A stretch of 64,000 nt of DNA from Hirundichthys speculiger. Taxonomy: Eukaryota; Chordata; Actinopteri; Beloniformes; Exocoetidae. Each line of letters starts with the position of its first letter. Position 1 is the stretch's first letter. The stretch spans positions 485,247 to 549,246 of the forward strand of contig JAGFBZ010001146.1 in assembly GCA_018398805.1 (NCBI GenBank). The letters are read 5' to 3'. The notes beneath the pieces were generated by a model, which had not been told where the DNA came from, made no database searches, and saw only the letters and a program-made list of their open reading frames with translations. Of this stretch, positions 11,667-21,990 are shown in pieces. A program made the position numbers and the translations under genes.

Positions 11667-12676
11667 CAGGGAAATCTCAGTGGCTGTGATCACTCTCACC
11701 AACCACTTTCTTTTGGCTACATCTTCGTAATGTGACGTTGGACCTTCTTTTGCTTTTACAACCACTTTAATTCTCCATGGCATTGATTTAGCAGGATGCT
11801 GGAAACATCCCTCAGAGATCTCTGTCCATGTTGATGTGCAGGTTTTGTCAGGTGCACATTCATGATGCAAATCTCGCATAACCACCACATTCCTGAATCT
11901 ACAGGCTAATTGAATACAGTCAACTTTTTGTTATGTTCAAGAAACCAGCTTGACATGATCTGAGGAGACAGGACATGTTATCCTGTTGGAAATGTGCATT
12001 TGAAGATGGGTACACTGTGATAATAAAGGGACCGGCGTGCTCAGAAATAATACCTGGGCTGTGGCATTTAACCCATGCTTACTTCGTATTAAGGGGCTTC
12101 AAGTGTGTTAAGAAAACATTCCCCATACCATTACACTACCACTACCAGTCTGAACCACTGGCGAAAGGCAGGATGGATCCACATTTTATGCTCTTTATGC
12201 CAAATTCCTACTATCCAGATGTTGCAACAGAAATTGAGATTCATCAGATAAGTCAATGTTTTTTCTATTCTTCTGTTTTCCAATTTTGGTGAGTACATGT
12301 GAACTGAAGCCCCAGTTTTCTAATGGATTTCTGCACATCTTGATTATCATGAGTGGTTATTTGAGTTACTGTTGCCTTCCTCGAATGTTGAACCAGTTTG
12401 TCCTTTCTCTGAACTTTGGAATCAACAAGACATTTTTTCCCACAAAACTGTTACTCACTGGATATTTTTCCTTTTTTCAGACCATTCTGTGTAAACCATT
12501 GAGATGCTTATGCATGAAAATCCCAGCAGATCAGCAGTTTCTGATACATTCAGACGACTCCATCTGGCACCAATAACCATGCCACGTTCAGATTCCCTTA
12601 AATCACCTCTCCTCCTCATTCTTCTGCATTCTGCTGTTTGAACTTCAGCAGCTAGTATCGACCATGTCTGCATGTT
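11667..12676 (-). pseudogene. Tc1-like transposase remnant
   Basis: Read on the minus strand, the N-terminal part (12673-12455) holds the paired-type helix-turn-helix region with SETADLLGFS and VYTEWSEK. The C-terminal part (11888-11634) reads EISEGCFQHPAKSMPWRIKV, then KAKEGPTSHYEDVAKRKW. The middle (about 12450-11890) is still homologous at the nucleotide level but no longer open. The element acts by cut-and-paste at TA targets when intact. This copy has several frameshifts, and a junction near 11890-11930 suggests an internal deletion. A LINE 3' end interrupts its 5' side at 12677-13216, and its terminal piece resumes at 13217-13300. Confidence 0.8.
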
Positions 12677-13216
12677 AAAATCAAATCAAATCAAATTTAA
12701 AGCCCTTTGCATACCAAGGTAACACAAAGTGCTTTACATAATAAAAACAGTAATTAAAACAACAAGAAAAAGAACAAAACAACTTAAAAGCCATCACACA
12801 CCCAGAGTTAAATCAGCACCCAGTCATCCTCTCTCTCTCTCTCTCTCTCTTACTCGCACCCACACATTCAGTACACATACCCCCACCCCCTTTGGCCCCA
12901 TTATAAATAGACTCTAAAACATCCATCTTGGCACCAATGAATCAGGTGAGGAAAATGATATCTTAGGGATCATTCCACATCGAGAGCACCCCCATCCACA
13001 ATTACAGAGGTCACCGCCACAGGAACCATTATTAAGCATGAAATGCTTAAGCGTGAAATGAATAGAAGTAAAATTAGTTATATAAATTAAAAAAAAAAAA
13101 AAAAAAAGGTATAAATAAAATTTATCCATAAGCCAAGTTAAAAAGGTAGGTCTTGAGCTTCCCTTTAAAAGCATCAACAGTCTCTGCAGCCCTGAGGTCC
13201 TCAGGTAGGCTGTCCT
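12677..13216 (-). mobile_element. 5'-truncated LINE 3' end
   Basis: On the minus strand the sequence starts inside the last codons of a non-LTR retrotransposon (ETVDAFKGKLKTYLF-like, from CCTCAGGGCTGCAGAGACTG). It runs through a short 3' UTR and ends near 12680 in a CAAAT-type simple repeat. The phrase AAAGTGCTTTACATAATAAAA is typical of L2-like tails. The rest of the LINE is missing, as expected of 5' truncation. It lies inside the Tc1-like remnant, so it is younger. Target duplications were not resolved. A CT microsatellite (12829-12851) and an A run (13089-13107) lie within it. Confidence 0.7.
12829..12851. repeat. (CT)n microsatellite
   Basis: An uninterrupted CT dinucleotide run within the LINE 3' UTR fragment. 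Confidence 0.9.
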
Positions 13217-13302
13217 CAGCTGCTGCCATGTGATTGGCATTTTAGATTGTGTTAACAAGCAGATAAACAGTCATATCTAATAAAGTGACAATTGAGTGAA
13301 TA
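13217..13302 (-). repeat. Terminal piece of the interrupted Tc1-like element
   Basis: GCTGCTGCCATGTGATTGGC, GTGTTAACAAGCAGAT and CTAATAAAGTGAC match the terminal region of the same Tc1-like family found at 11667-12676. It was separated from the body by the LINE fragment. Confidence 0.65.
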
Positions 13303-14470
13303 GGGCTTATTGTGCTTATACAATAAGTACTAATGTGTGTACCAGTGTATCAAGGTAAACTCAAAAAAGAAAAGATAAGAAAACCATAAGAACATGGCCA
13401 TCAGAAACACTTATCTGCTTTGACAAAGAGAGAAATCTTCAATTGATGGTAAACAGATTTATGAAGATTTCATTAATAAGTTTTCCTGTTTGGCTTTCTT
13501 TGTCTTTAAATTATTTTTCTGATATCCTGCACTTTTTTGCTACTCTTGCAGGTGGGTCCCCAGAACACCACCTCCCCAGAAATTTAAGTTCACATTGGGT
13601 CATCATAGACCTTGGTAAATGTCATTGGTCTGCATGGTAGCGTATGCATTTCCTACAATCTTTTTGCAAGTTACAACGTATTAATCGGTTCTGACATAAT
13701 TACCGAATCTGCATTTGAAATGCATACTTTCTGTGCTGAAACAAGGTCCCACTGGAAATCAGTTTGATGTTTGGCTGATTGACCACAGCCTGGGTGTCCC
13801 TGGAGCTCCAGCAGAGGTTTGGGCAAAGGTAGATAGTTGACTGTTTGCTAATAGTCTAGTTAGTGAATTTGGAAGGCTAGCCTGGTGGGTAGTTAGGTTG
13901 GAGGAGCCAGCTGTTCTCACTGCTGCCAAGACTACCAGCCAATGAGCTGGAGGCTATCCTCAATTGAGCCCTGGTAGCTGCCTTTGACCTTGGGCACGTT
14001 TACTGTTGCCTGCTTGTAGCAAAGCTTCATCCCCAGACCCTTCTAGGTCAACTTAAAAGCAGTCTGTAAACACAGAAAGCTATGATATTTTTAAAATATG
14101 ATCTAATTTTTAAGATTACACTCTGCTGTCTATTCACAGCTCAGAAGTCAACTTTATTGAAAGTGTTAAGTAGCTAAAGTGACAGCTAACCACTTGATGG
14201 CTGCATGCTTAGAGAATGCTCAGTACTGTAAACTACAGTGCTGCTGGCAAGATATGCCCCATCTAGCATTTAGTGGTGTTTACAGAGCAACAAAACCACA
14301 ATAAACAAATATAAACAACTATAACCTGGCTCCTGTAAGCTACTATGAGCATAGGTGCTATGAAAGAAACCTCCAGTCAGCAGTTATTGTCAAGTGAAAA
14401 TTCTAAACCTTTTTGTTTCCTGCCCCTGTTGTTTTTTTTTCCTGTGTTGTCTGACAGTTTGATCAGATAA
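13303..14470. other. Non-coding stretch, nothing identified
   Basis: No exon, RNA gene or transposon terminus is recognised. Confidence 0.4.
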
Positions 14471-14708
14471 ATACATGTATAAATACACTTATATTTACAT
14501 TCACACGTGCATCCACATGATACACCTTAAATACTGCACCTTCAACACAGACTATGTTTATAAAACTTCTACCTGCACTTTACTGTTTTTACTGTTTATT
14601 TTATTTATATATATATTTCTTGTGACTGAAGCTGCTATAAGAGAGATTGCCAAACAGAATTTTGTTGTATATTTTGTACAATGACAATTAAGATTCTTAT
14701 CTTATCTA
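14471..14708 (+). repeat. Retroposon 3' tail
   Basis: The phrase AGAATTTTGTTGTATATTTT followed by GTACAATGACAATTAAGATT and CTTATCTTATCT resembles the 3' UTR and simple-repeat tail of fish non-LTR retroposons (normally ACAATAAAGATTCT). No coding part remains. Confidence 0.5.
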
Positions 14709-15010
14709 CATGAGGCATAATCATGTTTAAGCCTCTGAATTTGAACACATTACATTTCCTCAATCTCTTGGTGATATTCACTTGGGAAAACAAAGTACAA
14801 GAAAAGTATTTTCTTCCACAGACACACTGCTTGAAGTAATACAAGATAGGCATTTTCAACTGACTCGCATAGCTCAGCAAACTGTTTTTAACATTTCAGA
14901 TATAATTAAATGTTACTCATATTGTCTTGAAGTTTAGCTACATAATAAAAAAGCCCATGGCAATAAATGTGAGTAAACTTTCAAATGATTTTAAGTAAAG
15001 TATTTTCCTC

Positions 15011-15017
15011 TACTACT

Positions 15018-15090
<73 letters not shown>
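15011..15090. repeat. (ACA)n microsatellite
   Basis: About 26 perfect ACA trinucleotide units. Confidence 0.95.
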
Positions 15091-15091
<1 letters not shown>

Positions 15092-15199
15092 CTGTATGCA
15101 TTACCCCTTGAAACTCAGAATGTAAAAACGCATGTTTGTGTATAAATTAATTCCTATATATTGGTCAGTGATTTTATCTAAACTTTCAGAGAAGTAAGG

Positions 15200-15600
15200 A
15201 GCATTAAACAAGTTTTCAAGACCTCTGACTACATTCACACAAGAATCACGTGCTGTTTAACCTAGAAACTCTAATTACATTTGGAATCCAATTATGGGAA
15301 TGGTAATGAAATTTCCAAATAGGGAAACTCCTAATATGCTCATTGAGGTGCTTAATTACAGGCAAGTCTGTTCATCTGAGATATTTTACACTTACAACTT
15401 TGGTGGACAAAGACTTGGATACAATTTTGGATTGCATGAATGATGGATGAAAGATTCATCATTTATAGAAGAAAACAAAAATAAGCCACATTTTCTTTTC
15501 AGCACTGTTGCCAGGCTGACAAAGAGTCACGGCTCTATTAAGCAATACATTCCTGCAGCTCTTACTAGTGAAGACTTTACGATTTAGGATTTCCTTTAGC
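15200..15600. other. Candidate conserved non-coding element
   Basis: This non-repetitive, non-coding stretch has several homeodomain-like TAATTA or TAATTAC words (CTCTAATTACATTTGG, CCAATTATGGG, GCTTAATTACAGGC) and a balanced segment, GTTGCCAGGCTGACAAAGAG. Such composition is common in vertebrate developmental enhancers. There is no direct proof here. Confidence 0.25.
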
Positions 15601-15897
15601 AGTAAAAAAAAAAAAATCAGAATTAGAAAAGAAATCACCCAATCAAACCAACTATGGCTGGTCTGAGCTGACGTCAGCTCAGAGAGGTCTGTGAGCTGAC
15701 TGAGCGAATGTCAGATCTCAGTAAAGCTAAACCATCCATGTGCGCATCATATCCCATCCCAATTTGATGACTCAAAAATGTTTTTGCTTTTATTGGTACA
15801 CCGATAATATATTAGATTAACCTGTTGATACCACAGGATATGTACCACAATCTTTTAAAGTCACAGTAAATTAAACCTTTATTGAAAAAAAAAAAAA

Positions 15898-15992
15898 CAT
15901 CTCTCAACCCAGACATTTTAGCAAATTATAGACCAATAGCCAACTTCCCATTTATAGCTAAAATTTTGGAAAAAGTAGTTGCAAGCCAGCTA
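15898..15992 (+). pseudogene. LINE reverse transcriptase scrap
   Basis: The forward frame reads SLNPDILANYRPIANFPFIA, then KILEKVVASQL, the start of the reverse transcriptase domain of L2/CR1-group LINEs. Only about 32 codons remain. It ends about 75 bases before the start codon of the Myb-like gene. Confidence 0.75.
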
Positions 15993-16066
15993 GGCGACCT
16001 TGAAGACCTTGCCTTTAGGTCCTAGGTCGCCAAACAGCCATCCACAAACCGTGTTCCCAATCCGCC

Positions 16067-17760
16067 ATGGACAGAGGACGGGCACAGCGCCTTACCACGG
16101 AAGAAATTAAGCAGCTCGTGCATGAGGTGAAAACGAGACAGGGGAGGATATTTGGCACCCCCGCAGGCCTTCCCAGGAGGGAGGACTCCCGGCAAGCGTG
16201 GGCCGAGGTAGCGGAGGCAGTGTCCACATTCTCTGGCATCAGGAGATCAGTGGACCAATGCAAAAAGCGCTTCGATGCCACAAAGAGAACGAGGAAACGT
16301 AAGGTAGGCTATGGCGATGAATCTGATGGAACTCCACCATAACATATAGGCCACTGCTATACCCGAGATCGTCAATAAAATATACATTCCAATCTAGGCT
16401 GCCGCTAACCAGCGACAACGGCTATCCACGGGAGGAGGGCAGGCTGCAGTGCAGATCCTCACTCCATCAGAGGATCTCGCCACCTCCACGCTCTTCCCTG
16501 AGAGCATTTACGGAATCGGGAGGCCTGTGGAGGTTGGCGCAGACGAAAGAGGTAATCAAACAAATTTGCCAATACACCTGGTTCCATTTAGTGGAGCAGG
16601 GAGATGCCCATCGTGCAGTCATGGATGATCAGACAATGGGCCATAGGCCACTGTCATCCATTACGCACAGCCATGCATTGGACAATGGCCAACTGAGCAA
16701 TCTACCAGTCATGTCGACACACAATTCCAACGAAAATCAAATAGCTAAGGCATGACATCTGTAATCCAAACAGAAAAATGTCAGAGAATTGTACAAAATG
16801 ACAAGCTCACACACAAACATGTGTGTAATGGTCAAAGTTGCCAGCATGTACTACCTAAATTGAGTTATACATTTTGACAGTCTAATTAGTAGCATGATAC
16901 CACTCAATAAGTTAAGTGTGATAATGTGCAGATCAATGCAAAAGGACCAAACCAGCAACACCAAACAAAAAGGTGGCGTAGGTATTCCAAATGTGTGAGC
17001 GAGTGGCAAGAAACCTATATGGCCTGCAAATGTGAAATGAATGAAGCACACATGTACCAAACAAATTATTTATTCACAAATGAAAAATACATTTGATGAA
17101 TGGTAATCTCTTCCCACAGATGAACCGCTTGTAGCCTTCCCTCTGGTGCTGCCTGCAGACGAGGAGGCTGACCATCAGGAGGAAACTGAGGAAGAGCAAC
17201 GTGGCATGGAGAGGGAGGAGGATCCGATGGAACGGGGGTCGGGGGTGACAGGTGCACCAGCAATGCAGAGACTCCGCCGATCCACAAATGCCGTTCGACC
17301 TAAGGACCACCCAATCCTCGAGATCCAGCAGGCAGGCTTCCGCATGCTGGAACGGGAATTGGGTGATCTTCGGTGGGGTCTCTGCAGTCACAACCAGCAT
17401 ATGCGGCGACAACACCTCCTCCTCCGTCAAGGCGCTAGGAGTGCAGCAGCACTTGAGCGCCTGAGTCGCTTGGGGCTGCCACCTGCAGCTCCAGTGGCTC
17501 AGGCTGAAGTGGCCACCGGGAACCCATCGGTACGCCTACCACCTCCCTCTCCTTCCAATAGCAACAGCCAGTTCGACACATCTCCTCGTCGTAGCCGTCG
17601 CACCACCCGTGGACAGCTGCGCCGTGGCCCACGCCTGCGAGGGGGGAAGAGGAGGAAGAAGAGGGAAGAGGAGCAAGAGGACAGTCATGACCGTCTTGAG
17701 TCTGTCCACTGTTCACCTCATGCACGAACTGCCCACCCTTTTTGTTATTGTTTACAGTGA
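16067..17760 (+). CDS. Myb/SANT-like protein of PIF/Harbinger type
   Basis: This three-exon frame is open throughout. Exon 1 is 16067-16303, exon 2 16398-16551 and exon 3 17120-17760: 1,032 nt, 343 residues. The start sits in CCGCCATGGA, a near-perfect Kozak context. Introns of 94 and 568 bp have donors AAG|GTAGGC and GAG|GTAATC and acceptors AATCTAG and CTTCCCACAG; phases 0 and 1 join without a shift. Residues 1-79 form a Myb/SANT-like DNA-binding domain (TTEEIKQLVHEV, RQAWAEVAEAV, VDQCKKRF) with a basic KRTRKRK end. Then come an acidic Glu-rich segment, an amphipathic helical region around FRMLERELGDLRWGL, a Pro/Ser linker and a very basic tail (GGKRRKKREEE). This layout matches the second protein of Harbinger transposons, which in known elements brings the transposase to the nucleus and to DNA, and host NAIF1. 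No transposase gene is in the window, so it may be an orphaned element or a captured gene. Confidence 0.75.
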
Positions 17761-17781
17761 CAATATATTTAATTCACATAT

Positions 17782-17787
17782 AATAAA
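17782..17787 (+). terminator. Poly(A) signal AATAAA
   Basis: AATAAA begins 22 bases after the stop codon of the Myb-like gene, in an AT-rich tract. It gives a very short but complete 3' end. Confidence 0.6.
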
Positions 17788-17882
17788 AAAATTATAATTG
17801 CAATCAAGCATACCGTGTTCTGTGGAATACAAAAAATCATTCCGCCATTCATCTCCCCTTTGTGATGAAAAATTTTGTATTT

Positions 17883-18253
17883 TCATGTGTAGGGAACACA
17901 ATTTGGAGAATGGGCTGCCCATGACATGCGATCGAATTGTTTCTCCCATAAAAGCAGCTTCACTGCGTCATACATGTCAGTGATCATGTGGTGACGTCCC
18001 TGGAGCTGCACATTTAAGGCGTTAAGATGAGCTGTTATGTCAGCCAGGAACGCCAACTCGCACGTCAACTTTTCATCCCTCTGTTGCTGAGCTCAAAAAC
18101 TCTGTTGAGAACTTTTCCCCGACTGAGCCAACGCACTTCGGTATGATCAGGAATGTCGGCAAAATCTGAATCTATAATGTAAGACCCAACTTGTTTAATG
18201 TAAACAAGTCTTTTGTGCTGCTTTAAAGTGGATTCCCAGTCAAAAGACCCCAA
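17883..18253 (-). pseudogene. hAT transposase fragment (GTF2IRD2/ZBED-like)
   Basis: On the minus strand two frames in order give HTEVRWLSRGKVLNRVFEL (within 18253-18065), then ELAFLADITAHLNALNVQLQ and HHMITDMYDAVK (within 18068-17883). These are hallmark segments of the hAT central and helical regions, as in the transposase-derived part of GTF2IRD2-like proteins. A frameshift lies between them and both ends are missing. It sits directly after the Myb-like gene's 3' end, on the opposite strand. Confidence 0.75.
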
Positions 18254-18254
18254 A

Positions 18255-18900
18255 GTACAATGACACCTCAGTGAGGTAAACCAGAACCCTCAAGAAACAG
18301 CTAAAGGCTTGAAGAAATCACTGAAACTAGTAAATATCCGAGTATATCATGACAGGGTGCCTAAAGTCCAAGGAAAAAAATAAAAACACAAACAAAAATT
18401 AGAATATTCAGCATTATGTGTGGTGCAAAAAGTCCTCCGACATCAAAACTTCATACCAGTGTAGTATGGTGGAGGGACCATCATTATTTGGCTTGTTAGC
18501 TGCCTCAAGCCCTGGGCCATTGCCCATGATTGAGTGGAAAATCAATTCTCAAGTTTAGAAAAATATCCTTACAATAATAATTTCAGGGTAGCTGTCTAAT
18601 AGCTGAACCTTATAATTTCCAGATACAAAAGGACAGTAACCACAAGCATCAAAGGCCATAAAACCATAAAATGTCATCAAAGAAAGAAAATCTGCCAGTA
18701 GAGCAAATCATTACTGTAAGCAAAAGCATCTTTGAACTCTTTGACCCTTTGACAAGACTCAAAGAGAGAGCCATACAAATCTGTCTGAGCTAAAGCTTTT
18801 TTTGTAAAGAGAAATAGTCTCAAATGAATGCTGATAAAGTCTGATGCAGAGCTAATGAAATTGCTCTTTCAAAGCTATGTGCTGCCAAAGTAAGTTCAAC
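18255..18900 (+). pseudogene. Tc1-like transposase remnant, second family
   Basis: Nucleotide words and broken frames match the catalytic part of a Tc1-like transposase. They include a VWWRDHHYLA-type trace of YGGGTIMIWG from GTATGGTGGAGGGACCATCA, and a degraded second-aspartate region near 18640 (AAGGACAGTAACCACAAGCA). A late helical region follows near 18770-18820 (CTGTCTGAGCTAAAGC). Stops and frameshifts are numerous, and the QDNDPKH-type motif appears as KDSNHKH. It is an old dead copy. Confidence 0.6.
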
Positions 18901-18959
18901 AAGTTGTTAACTCCAAGGTAAACTTGCTTTTTCCTCAAGCCCTGTTGGCTAGTTAGTGT

Positions 18960-19390
18960 GATGTATAGTTTGAAGGGAGACCCAGGAGCGGAAGCGGCAA
19001 AGGTTAGAACCAAGATTTATTTCCAATGAGGAAACAGTCCACAAGGAAAGAAACACAAAAAGTGCAGGAGGTCCACAAAAATACCAAAACACAAAAACGT
19101 CCAGAGAGTGCAGGGCTGTGGGAGCATGGGGGGCATGGGAGGCAGACAGTAGGTCTCTGAATAATCTGGCGTCAAGGAGTGTCACAGCAGGCTTCAAGTA
19201 GGCATCTTGATTAGCCGAGTGGATGCAGGTGAGTGCAATCACTCCTCAACGCAGCTGGGAAGGTTGCCTCCAGGAAAATGAGAGGTTTAGCTGCCACATA
19301 ACCACCACAAACGGACACAGGACCTTACTAAAAAGTGCAAACCACCACAGTTAGTTGTGTCTTTAAATAGGACAGGAGCGGCAAAAACAG
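18960..19390 (-). repeat. Interspersed repeat (GGACCC..TTTATT family)
   Basis: The sequence GAGACCCAGGAGCGGAAGC, then AGATTTATTTCC, GAAACAGTCCACAAGG and repeated ACACAAAAA words resemble a very common fish repeat also present at 25195-25640 and 59060-59345. The copies are diverged. The superfamily is not established from these fragments. Confidence 0.45.
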
Positions 19391-19399
19391 GTCAGGATT

Positions 19400-19986
19400 A
19401 ACATGACTGGGTATAAAAGGGGCATTTAAGAGAGGAAGAGCATCTTACGTGTAAAGATGGGAAGAGGTTCACCAATCTGTGTCTAAAAATTGTGGAACAA
19501 TTTCAAGAAAATCTTTCTCAATGTAAAATTGCAAAGACTTTAAAGATCCCACCTCCTAAAATGCTCATCTAAAATGGCCTGAGGCAAAATGGAAAACTGG
19601 TCTGTGGTCAGATGATTCAAAATTTGAAATTATTGTCTGGAAACCATAGATGTTATGTCCTGGGGGAATAAAATATGGGTTTATGAGATTTGCAAATCAT
19701 TGCTTTCTAATTTTATCTTTTTTTACACTAGTGGCTTTTATTCATAGTGGAGAGAGACAGGAAGGGGGGCAGAGATAATGGGGAAGACGTGGCAAAGGGT
19801 CATCCGGGCCGGAAGTCGAACCCGTGACCAGCAGCACAAGGACTGTAGTCTCTGTATATGGGGCGCCTGCCCTAACCGCTGCTTCCAGAAACAAACAAAT
19901 TAACACTGCGCTACCAGGGCGGCCCACATTCTCATTTTATTTACATTTTACACAGCATCCCAATATTTTTGGACCTGGGTTTGTAA
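19400..19986 (+). mobile_element. Internally deleted Tc1-like element carrying a SINE
   Basis: The copy begins with GGGTATAAAAGGGGCATTTAAG and an ATGGGAAGAGGTTCACCAAT start, and continues through the helix-turn-helix region (AAAATTGTGGAACAATTTCA, AATTGCAAAGACTTTAAAGAT). It then jumps to the first catalytic aspartate region (GGTCTGTGGTCAGATGATTC, codons for LWSDDSKFEI). From there it runs into the family tail near 19670, which is split by a SINE and resumes at 19929-19986. The rest of the catalytic domain is missing. The same family is at 57515-58330, and its tail alone is at 11575-11666. Confidence 0.7.
19717..19928 (-). mobile_element. tRNA-derived SINE
   Basis: On the minus strand the element starts GGGCCGCCCTGGTAGCGCAG, has a pol III B-box-like GGGTTCGACTTCC (19811-19823 on the plus strand) and a body with CTTTGCCACGTCTTCCCC and CCTTCCTGTCTCTCTCCACT. 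It ends ATGAATAAAAGCC before a T/A-rich tail. Imperfect 12-base duplications flank it, TTCTAATTTTAT at 19705-19716 and TTCTCATTTTAT at 19929-19940. It lies inside the tail of the Tc1-like element. A diverged relative is at 44195-44370. Confidence 0.75.
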
Positions 19987-20719
19987 ATTGCTGATCCTTT
20001 TTTTTTCTAATTTCAAAGGAAATGTTTTGAATAATATGTTCAGATTCAAAACAAATAGGGCTATGTTATAATCAGTGCATATTCAAAATAGGAGTTTTAA
20101 GTCTGAGAAATGAAAAGAGGAAAATACAAAGTGACCACCGTACCTCAAATGGAAAGATGATCTTAAATACTGAGTAAATAAATAATTTCTGTGTGTGTGT
20201 GTGTAGTAACAGCCAATTTATGACATCCACACTTATGACACCAGTGTATCTGAGCTCAATTTGCATATCAAATCCTGTTGAGGATGGAGCTCTACTGCAC
20301 ACTGCCAATTTTCTGTCATCAAATTTTCTTTTTTGAAAAGTTAAATGAAATCACAATCCAATTTTGCCAGGCTGATTGTATATATTTATTAAGATTGGAG
20401 TTGTTGATCATTAATAAGGGATATCAGCTGCAAGAAAATCAGGTGTATCTTTTTGCATGGAAAGGTAATTGCTTTTGGAATAAATGGTGGAATACAAACT
20501 GGTTTCAAAAATATCACCAGCACTGGAGGATGACTGGATGAATTCTTCAAAATTGAATATTTTGTTGAAGGCAGCCTGATCAACCAGTTCATGTGCTCAA
20601 TATTCTTATTTTCTGTAATAGCTACACAAGGGCATAGATTTAAGGTCAGTAACTGGAAGGGACAGACAACCAATTTGTATTTGTGCATGTGGATGACTGC
20701 CCAGAGCAGATAGTGCCTT

Positions 20720-20754
20720 AAGCTAAGGTTTTGCTCAAGGCAAAACCTTAGCTT
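20720..20754. repeat. Perfect 15-bp-arm hairpin
   Basis: AAGCTAAGGTTTTGC and GCAAAACCTTAGCTT are perfect inverted repeats around the 5-base loop TCAAG. It ends seven bases before the Tc1-like element that starts at 20762. No terminator context or RNA family is recognised. Confidence 0.8.
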
Positions 20755-20761
20755 GTCTTTC

Positions 20762-21990
20762 TACAGGGGTTGGACAATGAAACTGAAACAGCTGGTTTTG
20801 AGCACAATAATTTATTAGTATGGTGTAGGGCCTCCTTTTGCGGCCAATACAGTGTCAATTTGTCTTGAAAATGGCATATACAAGTTCTGGACAGTGGTCA
20901 GAGGGATTTGAAGCCATTCTGCCTGCAGGACAGTGGTCAGGTCACTACGTGATGCTGATGGAGGAAAACGTTTCCTGACTCGCTCCTCCAAAACACCCCA
21001 AAGTGGCTAAATAATATTTAGAACTGGTGACTGCAGGCCAAGGGAGATGTTCAACTTCACTTTCATGTTCATCAAACCGATCTTTCACCAGTCTTTCTGT
21101 GTGTATTGGTGCATTGTCATCCTGATACACGGCACCGCCTTCAGGATGCAATGTTTGAACCATTGGATGCACATGGTCCTCCAGAATGGTTCGGTAGTCT
21201 GGCAGTGACGCACCCATTTAGTACAAGTATGAGGCCAAGAGAATGCCATGATATGGCAGCCCAAACCATCACTGATCCACCCCCATGCTGCACTCTGGGC
21301 ATGCAACAGTCTGGGTAGTCCACTTCTTTGTGGCTTCTCCAAACTGTAACTCTCCCAGATGTGGGGAAAAGAGTAAAGCTGGACTCATCAGAGAACAATA
21401 CATGTTTCACATTGTCCACAGCCCAAGATTTTTGCTCCTTGCACCATTGAAACCGACGTTTGTCATTGGAACGAGTGACCAAAGGTTTGGCTATAGCAGC
21501 CTGGCCATGTATACTGACCCTGTGAAGCTCCTGACAGACAGTTCTGGTGAAAACAGAAGAGTTGAGGTGCACATTTAACTTTTCTGTGATTTGGGCAGCT
21601 GTAGTTTTATGTTTTTTGGATAGAATCCAGGTTAGCACCCGAACATCCCTTTCAGACAACTTCCTCTTGTGTCCACAGTTCATCTTGTTGGATGTGGTTT
21701 ATCCTTCTTGGTGGTATGCTGACATTACCCTGAATACCGTAGCTCTTGATACATCACAAAGACTTGCTGTCTTGGTCACAGATGCGCCAGCAAGACGTGC
21801 ATCATCAATTTGTCCTCTTTTGAACTCTGATATGTCACCCATGATGTTGTGTGGATTGCAATATTTTGAGCAAAACTGTGGTCTTACCCTGCTAATTGAA
21901 CCTTCACACTCTGCTCTTACTGGTGCTATGTGGAATTAATGACGATATGGACAGCAGGCTGGTCCAATTTAGCCATGAAACCTCACATAT
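20762..21990 (-). mobile_element. Tc1/mariner element, DD37E-like spacing
   Basis: The left end reads TACAGGGGTTGGACAATGAA, the known terminus of a fish Tc1/mariner family with a TA target. The body is a minus-strand transposase (separate entry). The other end stops near CCATGAAACCTCACATA at about 21990, short of the expected inverted copy of the left end, so it is truncated or mutated on that side. Confidence 0.8.
20945..21683 (-). pseudogene. Tc1/mariner transposase with disrupted DDE triad
   Basis: The minus-strand frame starts at 21683 and stays open for 180 codons. It includes helix-turn-helix segments (KTTAAQITEKLNVHL), the first catalytic Asp in LFSDESSFTLF and GGGSVMVWAAIS. A frameshift near 21210 moves to a frame starting at 21217, carrying the second Asp in YQDDNAPIHTERLV. 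Near 21013-21023 five bases appear missing relative to the usual SPDLN motif, and the codon expected to encode the catalytic Glu is TAG. Adding those five bases gives 37 residues between the second Asp and the Glu position, a DD37E-like spacing. At least two shifts and one stop make it inactive. Confidence 0.8.

Noticed and set aside
15011..15090. Regular trinucleotide array that might suggest CRISPR or a coding repeat
   Set aside because: It is a plain ACA microsatellite with no spacers and no surrounding frame.
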